Translations under genes and position numbers: made by a program
The notes under the pieces: generated by a model
The model's input: the letters and a program-made list of their open reading frames with translations, nothing else
Databases searched by the model: none
What the model was told of the DNA's origin: nothing
Part shown: one piece after another, positions 34,700 through 45,370 of the stretch
Position numbering within the stretch: the first letter of the stretch is position 1
Layout of the letters: every line of letters begins with the position of its first letter
Assembly (NCBI RefSeq): GCF_014836535.1
Contig: NZ_JACSQP010000003.1
Span: 196,966-260,965 of the forward strand
Direction of reading: 5' to 3'
Source: Microbacterium pullorum
GTDB taxonomy: Bacteria; Actinomycetota; Actinomycetes; Actinomycetales; Microbacteriaceae
Length of the DNA stretch: 64,000 nt

Positions 34700-36193
34700 T
34701 CAGCGCGCCTGACGCTCGATGTAGCGCAGGGGGATGTCGATGGTCACCTCGGTGCCGCTGCCGGTGATGGTGTGCCAGTCGATCGTGCCCCCCAACTCGC
34801 CCTGGATGAGGGTGCGCACGATCTGCGTGCCGAGCCCGCGCCCCACCTGACCCTCGGGCAGACCGCTGCCGGTGTCGCGCACGATCACCTGCAGCCGCTC
34901 GTCGCTGCGCTCGGCGGCGATCTCGACATCGCCCTCCTTGCCGGCGAGCCCGTGCTCGACGGCATTGGTGACCAGCTCCGTCAGCGCCAAGGCGAGGGGC
35001 GTCGCGTACTCGCTCGGGAGGGTGCCGAACCGCCCCGTCGTGCGCGTGCGTGCGCGGGTGTTGGGGGCGGCGGCGACTTCGGCGACGAGCTTGAGCACCC
35101 GGGCGAACACTTCGTCGAACGCGACGTTCTGCGCGAGTCCCTCCGACAGCGTGTCGTGCACGACCGCGATGGCCGACACCCGTCGCATGGCCTGCGTGAG
35201 CGCATCGCGAGCCTCGTCGGAGTGCGTGCGTCGGGCCTGGATGCGCAGGAGTGAGGCGACCGTCTGCAGGTTGTTCTTCACCCGGTGGTGGATCTCACGG
35301 ATCGTGGCATCCTTCGTGATGAGTTCCTGCTCCTGGTGGCGGATCTCCGTCACGTCGCGACACAGCACGATCGCGCCGATGCGCTGGTCGTGGTCGCGCA
35401 GCGGGATCGTGCGCAGCGACACGGTGACCCCGCGCGCCTCGACGTCGGCCCGCCAGGGCGCGCGCCCGGTCACCACGACCGGCAGCGACTCGTCGAACTG
35501 ACGGTTGGCGGGCAGGATGCCGGTGGTCACTTCCACCAACGACTCGCCCTCCAACTCGTCCTCGAACCCGAGCCGGTTGAAGGCGGAGAGCGCGTTGGGG
35601 CTCGCGAAGGTCGTGATTCCGTCGGGGTCGAGCCGGATGAGGCCGTCCGACGCACGCGGCGCGCCGCGGCGGGGTGAGGTGGGGGCGTTGAGGTCGGGGA
35701 AGTCGGCAGAGGCCACCATCGCGAACAGGTCGTCGGCGCAGTCGTTGAAGGTGATCTGCTGCCGCGACGGGGTGCGCGTCTCCCCCAGGTTGGTGTGGCG
35801 CGTCAGCACGCCGAGCACGTGCGGCGGGGCGTCGTCCTGCGCGCGGCGATTCACGATCGGCACAGCCCGCACCCGCGTGGGGGTCTCCTCGAACCAGTCG
35901 GGCGAGGCCGAATCGACGATGCGCGCGCCGGTGAAGGCGTCGCGCACCTGCGTGCGCCACTGCGGTCGCACCCCGTCGCCGACGATGTCGCGGTAGAACA
36001 TGGTCGCCGCGCCGCTCGGGCGGGCGTGCGCGACCGCGATGAACGAATCATCGGCCGTGGGCACCCAGATGACGATGTCGGCGAACGCCAGGTCGGCCAG
36101 CAGCTGCCCGTCACCGGCGAGACGGTGCAGCCACTCCACGTCGTCGGCGGTGGCCCGCCCCTGGGCATAGACGAGATCGCTGAGCGTCGACAT
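34700..36193 (-). CDS. pdtaS: PdtaS-type sensor histidine kinase
   Basis: A 497-residue soluble histidine kinase. It has an N-terminal GAF-like domain (about 1-150), a PAS domain (about 180-290) and a HisKA_2/HATPase module with the phospho-acceptor site EIHHRVKNNLQTVASLLRIQ (His near 298) and ATP site ELVTNAVEHGL and DTGSGLP. No membrane helices are seen. In mycobacteria PdtaS signals to PdtaR, an RNA-binding ANTAR response regulator; no pdtaR is in this window. The start lies 6 bases after a TAGGGT -10 hexamer. Confidence 0.92.
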   Translation of the reverse strand: MSTLSDLVYAQGRATADDVEWLHRLAGDGQLLADLAFADIVIWVPTADDSFIAVAHARPSGAATMFYRDIVGDGVRPQWRTQVRDAFTGARIVDSASPDWFEETPTRVRAVPIVNRRAQDDAPPHVLGVLTRHTNLGETRTPSRQQITFNDCADDLFAMVASADFPDLNAPTSPRRGAPRASDGLIRLDPDGITTFASPNALSAFNRLGFEDELEGESLVEVTTGILPANRQFDESLPVVVTGRAPWRADVEARGVTVSLRTIPLRDHDQRIGAIVLCRDVTEIRHQEQELITKDATIREIHHRVKNNLQTVASLLRIQARRTHSDEARDALTQAMRRVSAIAVVHDTLSEGLAQNVAFDEVFARVLKLVAEVAAAPNTRARTRTTGRFGTLPSEYATPLALALTELVTNAVEHGLAGKEGDVEIAAERSDERLQVIVRDTGSGLPEGQVGRGLGTQIVRTLIQGELGGTIDWHTITGSGTEVTIDIPLRYIERQAR

Positions 36194-36199
36194 CCTTTC

Positions 36200-36205
36200 A
36201 CCCTA
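36200..36205 (-). promoter_or_regulatory. -10 hexamer TAGGGT, leaderless start of pdtaS
   Basis: TAGGGT on the minus strand ends 6 bases before the ATG at 36193. The intervening GAAAGG would also be a weak Shine-Dalgarno sequence. Confidence 0.5.
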
Positions 36206-36215
36206 ACCGGGCGGC

Positions 36216-37493
36216 TCATGCGGTCCGTGCGAAGACCCCTCGACCAGACCGCGCCCGGCGCGTGCGCGGGGCCGGAGCGACCGCCGGGGCCGCGGGTGCC
36301 ACCGCCTCCCCCACCAGTCGTCTCACGGCCGCCGACAGGGCGCTGCGACCCGCGACGAGCAGCACCGGGCGGGCGGCGAGCATCGCGGCATCCGTCGCCT
36401 TCTGGTCGTGCGGCAGGAACCACACGTCGTGGATCGAGCAGAAACGATCGAGCGTCGCGCGCACCTGGCCGCGCGCGTCGACCCCCAGCACCCCGCCGCG
36501 CAGCCGATTGACCACCACGATGACGGGTGTCGTGCCGATCGTCGCCCGCAGCTCCGCGTAGCCCCGCACGAACCGGGCGATGCCGACCGGGTCGGCCGAG
36601 GCCACCGCGACCACGAGGTCGGCGGACCGCACCGCCGCCAGCGTCGCGGCGTTGCGGCGCGGGCCCGACAGATCGCTCACGATCTCCTCGTCGCGCTCCA
36701 GCGATGCCGCCACGTCGACGACCGTCTCGTCGGCCCACGTGCGGCACACCCCCAGAGCCGCCGTCACGCGCTGCTCGCTGAGTTCGGGCCAGCGGCCGGG
36801 GCGGTTGAGCCCGGTGAGCACCTCGACGCCGCGGTCGAGGGGCACGCTCACCCTGCTGAGCTCGGCGGGGGTGAGGGTGTCGTGCTCGGCCTGGCGGCAC
36901 GCCGCCGCGAACCCGGGCCCTTCGTCGGCGATACCGAGCGCCAGGGCGAGCGACGGCGCGTGCGTATCGGCGTCGACGAGACCGACATGCCGGCCGTCGC
37001 GGGCGAGTTCCACCGCGAGCTCCACGGCGACCGTGCTGCGCCCCGGCGCACCGGTGGGTCCCCACACCGCGATGACGCGTCCCGACCTGGGCGGTGCCGG
37101 CTCGGGAACCGGCGGGCCGGCGCCGTCTGCGGCGAGGGCGTCGGCGATGTCCGCGGCGTCGGCGAGCGGCAGGGGGCCCGGCAGCCCGTAGAGCGCGGCG
37201 AGGCGGTCGTCTCCGGCGGTGCCGAGGAGCGGCACGATCCGCACCCCGTGGCGGTCGCACAGCGACACCAGGGCCGGGCCGATCGTGTCGCGGCGCAGCT
37301 CGAGCAGCAGCAGATCGGCGCCGGTGACGGCTGCCAGCAGCTGCCTGCCCTCGTCGCCGAGCAGCGCGTCGGCAGCGGCCGCCGCCGGGGCGCCCGCCGA
37401 GACCGCCGCCGCCACGTGCACCCCGACGCGGTCGAGGCCCAGCGCGATGTCGGATGCCACGGCGGCGTCGACGGCGACGACGGCCGTGCTCAT
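36216..37493 (-). CDS. CpaE-like / MinD-ParA-type ATPase with altered P-loop
   Basis: A 425-residue protein with an N-terminal receiver-like half (about 1-130) without obvious phospho-acceptor motifs and a MinD/ParA-type ATPase half. VIAVWGPTGAPGRSTVAVELA near 140-160 aligns with the deviant Walker A motif, but the signature first Lys is Pro/Thr and the P-loop Lys is Arg. VGLVDADTHAPSLALALG and VVDVAAS follow. A basic, Ala/Pro-rich tail closes it. CpaE proteins localise Tad pilus machinery, yet no other Tad gene is present, so the role is open. It overlaps the upstream SAF gene by four bases (ATGA). Confidence 0.78.
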   Translation of the reverse strand: MSTAVVAVDAAVASDIALGLDRVGVHVAAAVSAGAPAAAAADALLGDEGRQLLAAVTGADLLLLELRRDTIGPALVSLCDRHGVRIVPLLGTAGDDRLAALYGLPGPLPLADAADIADALAADGAGPPVPEPAPPRSGRVIAVWGPTGAPGRSTVAVELAVELARDGRHVGLVDADTHAPSLALALGIADEGPGFAAACRQAEHDTLTPAELSRVSVPLDRGVEVLTGLNRPGRWPELSEQRVTAALGVCRTWADETVVDVAASLERDEEIVSDLSGPRRNAATLAAVRSADLVVAVASADPVGIARFVRGYAELRATIGTTPVIVVVNRLRGGVLGVDARGQVRATLDRFCSIHDVWFLPHDQKATDAAMLAARPVLLVAGRSALSAAVRRLVGEAVAPAAPAVAPAPRTRRARSGRGVFARTA

Positions 37494-38119
37494 CGTGCAC
37501 CCCCCGCCACCGGCACCACCGACAGTGCCGAGCCGCCCGCGATCGCGGCGAGGGTAGCGGCGACGTCAGCGCGCGGGATGACCAGTTCGAGCGCGGCGCT
37601 GTCGTCGCCGACCATCGAGTCGTTGCGGGTGACGGTGGCCACCGTCGCGTCGGGCACGAGGATGCGCGGCTGCTCGTACTGCCCGTGCTCGAGGGCTGCC
37701 GCCGCCCAGATCTCCACGCGCGCCCCGGCGACGACGGCCGCCGGCACGTCGGTCGCCGAGCGCAGCACCACCGAGGTCAGATCGCTCGCCGATGCGGCGC
37801 CGACGGCGCTCAGCGGCACCAGCTCGCCGGCATCGATCGTGCGCATGGCGATGGCACCGGGCTCGAGCAGCCCCGGCGCCGCGTACGCGTCACTCACCGG
37901 GCCCAGCGCCACATCCACCACCCGCAGCGCTGCGGCATCCACTTCTTCGCCCGGGACGATCGTGCGGGCCGCGGCGAACACCGGCACCGTCTGGCGTGCG
38001 GCGGCCACGACGAACCACACGCCCGCGACCGAGGCGACGATGAGCACGAGCCCGAGGAGGAAGCGCGTGTCGGCCCAGAAGGCGCGCGGGCGCGCGGGCG
38101 GGGAGTCCGGTGCGGTCAT
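37490..38119 (-). CDS. SAF-domain (CpaB/FlgA-like) membrane-anchored protein
   Basis: A 209-residue protein with one N-terminal membrane helix (about 18-42) after a Pro-rich cytoplasmic tail and an external SAF domain. FAAARTIVPGEEVDAAALRVVDVALG and AIAMRTIDAGELVPLSAV are typical of RcpC/CpaB. CpaB proteins belong to Tad/Flp pilus systems or related secretion. It forms a pair with the CpaE-like gene and is divergent from the HTH gene, with a perfect DnaA box in the gap. Confidence 0.83.
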   Translation of the reverse strand: MTAPDSPPARPRAFWADTRFLLGLVLIVASVAGVWFVVAAARQTVPVFAAARTIVPGEEVDAAALRVVDVALGPVSDAYAAPGLLEPGAIAMRTIDAGELVPLSAVGAASASDLTSVVLRSATDVPAAVVAGARVEIWAAAALEHGQYEQPRILVPDATVATVTRNDSMVGDDSAALELVIPRADVAATLAAIAGGSALSVVPVAGGAR

Positions 38120-38158
38120 GCCCCCATGGTGACCGAGACCGCCCGGTCGGGCGGCGGT

Positions 38159-38167
38159 TTATCCACA
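38159..38167 (+). promoter_or_regulatory. DnaA box TTATCCACA in a divergent promoter region
   Basis: A perfect match to the classical DnaA box within the 97-base gap between the CpaB-like gene (minus) and the HTH gene (plus). A second perfect box (TTGTCCACA) lies 1 kb away at 39141-39149. Confidence 0.5.
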
Positions 38168-38216
38168 GCCCGGCGCGGGGCGGTCAGGCGAGGTCGGCGG
38201 CCCTGATAATGGGGGC

Positions 38217-38498
38217 ATGCCCGGCCCCGTTCCCCCCGATGCGCGCCTGCTCGCCCCCGCGCAGGTCGCCGAGCTGTTGAGCTTGTCCGTCGACGAGGTG
38301 GTCGCCCTCGTGCTCGACGGCCGGCTGCGGGGCATGAAGGTCGGCTCCCCCGCACAGTGGCGCGTCGAGCAGGAGAGCGTCGAGACCTACCTCGACGATC
38401 AGGCGGAGGAGGCCCGGCGCATGGCGCTGTGGCGGCAGTCGAACGCCGCGAGCTTCCCGGAGCTGTGGGGGCGCGGTTCAGTCCGCCGCCCCGACTGA
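38217..38498 (+). CDS. Excisionase/AlpA-like helix-turn-helix protein
   Basis: A 93-residue DNA-binding protein of the excisionase/BldC-like winged-helix type. LLAPAQVAELLSLSVDEVVALVLDGRLRGMKVGSPAQWRVEQESVETYLDDQ matches the helix-turn-helix and wing (residues about 10-62). The C-terminal 30 residues are charged and lack known motifs. No mobile element is nearby, so a chromosomal regulator role is likelier than excision. GATAAT sits 6 bases before the ATG, a near-perfect -10 for a leaderless mRNA. Confidence 0.83.
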   Translation: MPGPVPPDARLLAPAQVAELLSLSVDEVVALVLDGRLRGMKVGSPAQWRVEQESVETYLDDQAEEARRMALWRQSNAASFPELWGRGSVRRPD

Positions 38499-38504
38499 AC
38501 CGCG

Positions 38505-39101
38505 TCAGGCGAGGGTCGCGGCGGATTCCAGCCGCACCCACACCAGCACCGCGATCGGGACGATGCGGTGACCGCTGACGGCATCGGCGCGGCGCGGCTG
38601 GTCGCGTTCGTGCAGCGCCAGGTCGAGGTGATCGGCACCGGCGCGGTCGATCGTGCCCGACAGCTCGCGGCCGGCGGTGAGGGCGAGCGTGACCGGGATG
38701 CGCCGGCGCGAGAGGTCGCGCAGGACGAACCCGAGGGTCATCCGGTCGGCCAGGCGCGCGACGGCGGGCTCGGGTCGCGCGGTGCGCAGCATCGCCTCGT
38801 GGGACATGCCGATCGCCGCCGCGCCCGCGAACGGGACCAGCAGCGCCCCGCCTCGTCGGGTGGCGACGGCGAGGGCGAACCAGTCGGCGCCGACAGCCGA
38901 GACGGTGCCCCGAGCCCCCGTGCCGTCCACGCAGTCCAGCGAGACCGCGGCATCCGTACCCGCCAGCGCGCGCAGCCGTTCGCGCAGCGACAGCCCGGCC
39001 AGCCGCAGCCGCTCGGCCTCGGTGTCGAGGGCCGCGCGCTCGGCCTCCCACTCGGAGGCGAGCTGGTCTTCGAGGTCCTCGAACAGGCGATCCCAGCGCA
39101 T
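38505..39101 (-). CDS. Conserved actinobacterial protein of unknown function
   Basis: A 198-residue protein. An N-terminal amphipathic helix rich in Glu/Arg (about 1-45, DRLFEDLEDQLASEWEAERAAL) is followed by beta-rich segments, with a small-barrel look in GTVSAVGADWFALAV. I cannot name the family. The start at 39101 is supported by a TACATT -10 hexamer 6 bases upstream; an open frame to 39242 crosses a promoter region and is rejected. It is convergent with the HTH gene (6-base gap). Confidence 0.78.
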   Translation of the reverse strand: MRWDRLFEDLEDQLASEWEAERAALDTEAERLRLAGLSLRERLRALAGTDAAVSLDCVDGTGARGTVSAVGADWFALAVATRRGGALLVPFAGAAAIGMSHEAMLRTARPEPAVARLADRMTLGFVLRDLSRRRIPVTLALTAGRELSGTIDRAGADHLDLALHERDQPRRADAVSGHRIVPIAVLVWVRLESAATLA

Positions 39102-39107
39102 CCGGCG

Positions 39108-39113
39108 AATGTA
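39108..39113 (-). promoter_or_regulatory. -10 hexamer TACATT, leaderless start
   Basis: TACATT on the minus strand ends 6 bases before the ATG at 39101. The DnaA box at 39141-39149 falls close to where the -35 region would end. Confidence 0.5.
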
Positions 39114-39140
39114 GCGCCCCGTCCCCGCGCGGCCCGCACG

Positions 39141-39149
39141 TTGTCCACA
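39141..39149 (+). promoter_or_regulatory. DnaA box TTGTCCACA in a divergent promoter region
   Basis: A perfect match to the actinobacterial DnaA consensus. It lies in the gap between the gene starting at 39101 (minus) and the Rv3235-like gene (plus). Confidence 0.55.
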
Positions 39150-39229
39150 AGTTGGAGGATTCTCACCCGGCCGCCGTACGAGCTGTGGTTCACTCGGTGC
39201 CACTTCCTCGCCGAGAGAACGGACGACGC

Positions 39230-39661
39230 ATGGTCCCCACACCCGCCCCCGCGCCGCGTCCCATTCCCACCTCGGTCGCTGTGGACGACTTCCTCGCCCC
39301 GCAGCGCACCTCCGCCGCCGATCTGCCCGATCCCGAGCCGCTGCTGCGCAACCTCACCCGCGGCGTGCTCGAGGTGCTCGCCGGGGTGCGGGAGGTCGAT
39401 CAGCTCGCCCGCTGGTTCACCGAGGAGCCGTTCCGCGCCCTCGTCACGCGGGCGAACCTCGCCACCCGTGCCCGCAGCGCCCGCGGGGTCCCCGCCGCCC
39501 GGCCGGTGCACGTCATCGGCACGATCCTGCAGTCCTCGCCCCTGGACGGCGTCGTCGAGGCGGTGGTCATCGTCTCCGGTCCCGCCCGCACGCGTGCCGT
39601 CGCGATCCGCCTCGAGGGCATGGATCACCGCTGGCGGGCGACGTCGCTCGCTCTGCTGTGA
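39230..39661 (+). CDS. Rv3235-family protein
   Basis: A 143-residue protein of the small actinobacterial Rv3235 family (DUF6459-like), which sits near secA in many genomes. The conserved part runs from LLRNLTRGVLEVLAGVREVDQLARWFTEEPF (about residue 35) to the C-terminal IRLEGMDHRWRATSLALL. Function is unknown; position suggests a SecA or translocation link. The ATG at 39230 is preferred over a TTG at 39152, which lies beside the DnaA box. Confidence 0.83.
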   Translation: MVPTPAPAPRPIPTSVAVDDFLAPQRTSAADLPDPEPLLRNLTRGVLEVLAGVREVDQLARWFTEEPFRALVTRANLATRARSARGVPAARPVHVIGTILQSSPLDGVVEAVVIVSGPARTRAVAIRLEGMDHRWRATSLALL

Positions 39662-39667
39662 GAGCGG

Positions 39668-40894
39668 CTACTGCTTGTAGGACGCCAAGAAGTTGCCGAG
39701 CCGCTCGATCGCCTCGGTGAGCACCCGGGCTTCGGGCAGCGTCACGATGCGCAGGTGATCGGGCGTCGGCCAGTTGAAGCCGGTGCCCGGCACCAGCAGC
39801 ACGTGCTCGGCCACGAGGAAGTCGTAGACGAGCTTGCCGTCGTCGCGGATCTCGTACACCTCGGGGTCGAGGCGCGGGAACGCGTAGAGCGCCCCCGCGG
39901 GTTTGTGGCACGACACCCCGGGGATCGCCTCCAGGCCCGCCCACGCGGCATCCCGCTGCTCGTGCAGCCGCCCCGTCGGCGCGATGAGCGCGTCGATGGA
40001 CTGCACGCCCGACAGCGCCGCCTGCACCGCATACTGGGCGGGGACGTTCGGGCAGAGGCGGGTGGATGCCAGCAGCTGGATGCCCTCGAGGAAGCCCGCC
40101 GCGTGCTTCTTGGGTCCCGTGATGACGAGCCAGCCCGAGCGGTAGCCGGCAACGCGGTAGGTCTTGGAGAGGCCGTTGAAGGTGAGGCACAGCAGGTCCG
40201 GCGCGAGGGTCGCGAGCGGGATGTGCTGAGCCTCGTCGAACAGGATGCGGTCGTAGATCTCGTCCGACAGCAGCAGCAGCGAGTGCTCGCGCGCGATCTC
40301 CACGATCCCCGCGAGCACCTCGCGGGTGTAGACCGCCCCGGTGGGGTTGTTGGGGTTGATCACGACGATCGCCTTCGTGCGGGGCGTGATCTTCGACCGG
40401 ATGTCTTCGAGGTCCGGCTGCCAGCCGGCGGTGTCGTCGCACCGGTAGTGCACCGGCGTACCGTCGGCGAGGCTCGTCATCGCCGTCCACAACGGATAGT
40501 CCGGGGCGGGGATGAGGACTTCGTCACCTTCGTCCAGCAGCGCCTGCATCGTCATGGTGATGAGTTCGGACACGCCGTTGCCGAGGTACACGTCGTCGGG
40601 GTCGAACGAGGGGAAGCCGGGCGTCTGCTCATACCGCGACACCACGGCGCGCCGCGCCGACATGATGCCGCGGCTGTCGCTGTAGCCGTGCGCCTGCGGT
40701 ACGGCCTCGATCATGTCGCGGACGATCTGGAACGGCGCCTCGAATCCGAACGCCGCCGGGTTTCCGGTGTTGAGCTTGAGGATCGTGTGCCCGTCGTCCT
40801 CGAGCCGGTCGGCCTCGGCGAGCGCCTGACCGCGGATCTCGTAGAGGACGTTCTTCAGCTTGCTCGACTGGTCGAGGGTGCGCAGCGGACTCAT
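39668..40894 (-). CDS. PLP-dependent aminotransferase (AlaA/AspC-like class I)
   Basis: A 408-residue fold-type I aminotransferase. LNTGNPAAFGF, the substrate/PLP segment YLGNGVSELI, INPNNPTGAVY, SDEIYDRILFD and the PLP lysine in FNGLSKTYRVAGYRSGW are clear. The closest class is the AlaA-type alanine aminotransferase, which moves amino groups between alanine and 2-oxoglutarate, but substrate choice is not proven. The start lies 6 bases after TATCCT. Confidence 0.92.
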   Translation of the reverse strand: MSPLRTLDQSSKLKNVLYEIRGQALAEADRLEDDGHTILKLNTGNPAAFGFEAPFQIVRDMIEAVPQAHGYSDSRGIMSARRAVVSRYEQTPGFPSFDPDDVYLGNGVSELITMTMQALLDEGDEVLIPAPDYPLWTAMTSLADGTPVHYRCDDTAGWQPDLEDIRSKITPRTKAIVVINPNNPTGAVYTREVLAGIVEIAREHSLLLLSDEIYDRILFDEAQHIPLATLAPDLLCLTFNGLSKTYRVAGYRSGWLVITGPKKHAAGFLEGIQLLASTRLCPNVPAQYAVQAALSGVQSIDALIAPTGRLHEQRDAAWAGLEAIPGVSCHKPAGALYAFPRLDPEVYEIRDDGKLVYDFLVAEHVLLVPGTGFNWPTPDHLRIVTLPEARVLTEAIERLGNFLASYKQ

Positions 40895-40900
40895 CGGTTC

Positions 40901-40906
40901 AGGATA
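40901..40906 (-). promoter_or_regulatory. -10 hexamer TATCCT, leaderless start of the aminotransferase
   Basis: TATCCT on the minus strand ends 6 bases before the ATG at 40894. Confidence 0.55.
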
Positions 40907-40965
40907 TCGCCGGTCCGGCCGGGCCGATGCCCGGCCGGTGGATCGGCCTGCCCGCTCGTGACGGG

Positions 40966-43782
<2,817 letters not shown>

Positions 43783-43948
43783 GGGGCATCTCCATCTATG
43801 GGTCGGGCACGGTTGCGCCTGCGCCCTCACGCTCGGGCGCGCGGGCATACATCGCCATGTTATCGGGCCGTGACCTCAGCGTCGCCTGTGGGGCGATTCC
43901 CGGCCGCTCGCCCTGAGCGAACCGGGGGTCGGCGCAGGGTCACGGCTC

Positions 43949-43954
43949 TAGGAT
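43949..43954 (+). promoter_or_regulatory. -10 hexamer TAGGAT, leaderless start
   Basis: TAGGAT ends 6 bases before the ATG at 43961. Confidence 0.55.
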
Positions 43955-43960
43955 CGTGGC

Positions 43961-45286
43961 ATGGCTGGATTCTGGGGCAGACGCAAGCGCGAGCAGCAGG
44001 AACTGCAGGAGCACGACGCGGACCTCGCCCGCCGCGCGGGCGCCGCACTGGTCGCCACCGATGAGCGTGTGCGGGTCACGACCGACGAGCTGGTCTTCGC
44101 CGACGCCGAGCTCGGCACCGATGCCACCCAGGAGCTGCGTGAGGCGCTGGACGCCGTGCGCCACCACCTCGGCGAGGCCTTCCACCTCAACCAGCTCAAC
44201 CACGACGAGATCCCCGACACCGTCGAGGAGCTGCGCACCCGCAACGCCCGCATCGTGCAGCTGTGCGAGTGGGCGGACGATCTGCTGGACGACCGCACCA
44301 GCGCGCTAGAGGCGCGCATCGAGCGCGCCCGTCGCGCGCCCGAGATCCTCGCCGGCATCCGTGCCGACGTCGATCGTCTCACCGCCCGCATCCCAGCCGC
44401 CCGCACGGTCGTGGAGCGGGTCGCCCAGCGTTACGCCCCCGAGGCCGTGCAGCGCATCGCCGGCAACCCCGACGAGGCGGCGGGGCTGCTCGACTTCGCC
44501 GCGCACGGCGCGGACGTCGCCGAGCGACGCCGCGAGGCCGGCGAGCGGGGCCCCGCGAATGTGGCGTTGGAGGCGGCGACCGAGGCGGTGCGCCGCGCCG
44601 GCACGCTGATCGACGCCGTCGACGACTTCGAGGTCGAGGCCCTGCGCGCCCAGTCGACGCTCGCCGCGGTCGTCGCCGATTCCCGTGAAGACATCGTCGA
44701 GGCCCGCAACGCCCCGCAGGTGCCGGCTGTCACGACCGCGGTCGCCGAACTCGAGCGTGCACTGGCGAGTCTGTCCCCCGCCGGCGGCAGATCAGATCCC
44801 TTCGCCGAGCTGACGGTGCTGCGCGAGAAGAACGCCGCGCTGGATGCCGTCATCGCCAAGGCACGCGAGCGCGCGGCCCGCCCCGTCCCCGCCGAGGCGC
44901 ACGTGCGTCACGCTGTCGACGACGCCGATCGCCAGCTGTCGGTGGCTCGTTCGGTCATCGCCGGTCACCGCGGCTGGATCGGCGCCGACGCCCGCACGCG
45001 TCTGGCCGAGGCCGAGAGCCTGCGGCTGAACCTCGCCCCCGTGATCGCGGCTGCCGCGATCCCCGAGGACGACCGTGAGAAGGCGATGGCCGACGCCCGC
45101 CGCTGCGGTCTGCTCGCGTCGGAGGCGCTGCAGTACGCGCAGCGCGACATCGACTCGTCGCGTCCCGACGACCCGGGCTGGGGCGGTCCGCAGGGCGGCC
45201 GCGGCGGCCCCGGCGGGAACAACATCATGGGCGGGATCCTCGGCGGGCTCGTCATCGGAAGTCTTCTGGACGGCATGTTCGACTGA
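43961..45286 (+). CDS. Coiled-coil protein resembling the C-terminal part of actinobacterial TPM proteins
   Basis: A 441-residue, mostly helical protein very rich in Ala, Arg, Glu and Asp, with heptad-like coiled-coil runs from about residue 20 to 390. It ends in a Gly/Asn/Met-rich tail GGNNIMGGILGGLVIGSLLDGMF, a pattern I associate with the C-termini of actinobacterial TPM-domain proteins. The TPM domain and signal peptide of those proteins are missing here, so this one starts in the cytosol and may contact the membrane with its tail. Function unknown. It is divergent from secA and ends before a very strong terminator. Confidence 0.75.
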   Translation: MAGFWGRRKREQQELQEHDADLARRAGAALVATDERVRVTTDELVFADAELGTDATQELREALDAVRHHLGEAFHLNQLNHDEIPDTVEELRTRNARIVQLCEWADDLLDDRTSALEARIERARRAPEILAGIRADVDRLTARIPAARTVVERVAQRYAPEAVQRIAGNPDEAAGLLDFAAHGADVAERRREAGERGPANVALEAATEAVRRAGTLIDAVDDFEVEALRAQSTLAAVVADSREDIVEARNAPQVPAVTTAVAELERALASLSPAGGRSDPFAELTVLREKNAALDAVIAKARERAARPVPAEAHVRHAVDDADRQLSVARSVIAGHRGWIGADARTRLAEAESLRLNLAPVIAAAAIPEDDREKAMADARRCGLLASEALQYAQRDIDSSRPDDPGWGGPQGGRGGPGGNNIMGGILGGLVIGSLLDGMFD

Positions 45287-45312
45287 GCCGGCGGCGCCGC
45301 CCGGCGCACGGC

Positions 45313-45362
45313 GCAGAAAGCGGATGCCGCGTGGATTCCTCCACGCGGCATCCGCTTTCTGC
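45313..45362. terminator. Bidirectional terminator, 23-bp perfect stem
   Basis: Arms at 45313-45335 and 45340-45362 are perfectly complementary around the loop TTCC. The arm begins GCAGAAAGCGGATGCC, so the right side carries GGCATCCGCTTTCTGC with a short T-run. It separates the convergent coiled-coil and hpf genes. Confidence 0.85.
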
Positions 45363-45370
45363 TGCGTTCG

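Noticed and set aside
38217-38498. Excisionase of a prophage or integrative element
   Set aside because: No integrase, attachment-site repeat or phage gene is in the neighbourhood; excisionase-like HTH proteins are frequent chromosomal regulators.
38159-39149. Replication origin
   Set aside because: Only two DnaA boxes about 1 kb apart, no AT-rich unwinding region, and dnaA, dnaN or rpmH are absent.
39102-39242. N-terminal extension of the gene ending at 38505
   Set aside because: The extra 47 residues have no structure or homology feel and cross a -10 hexamer and a DnaA box; the start at 39101 is better supported.
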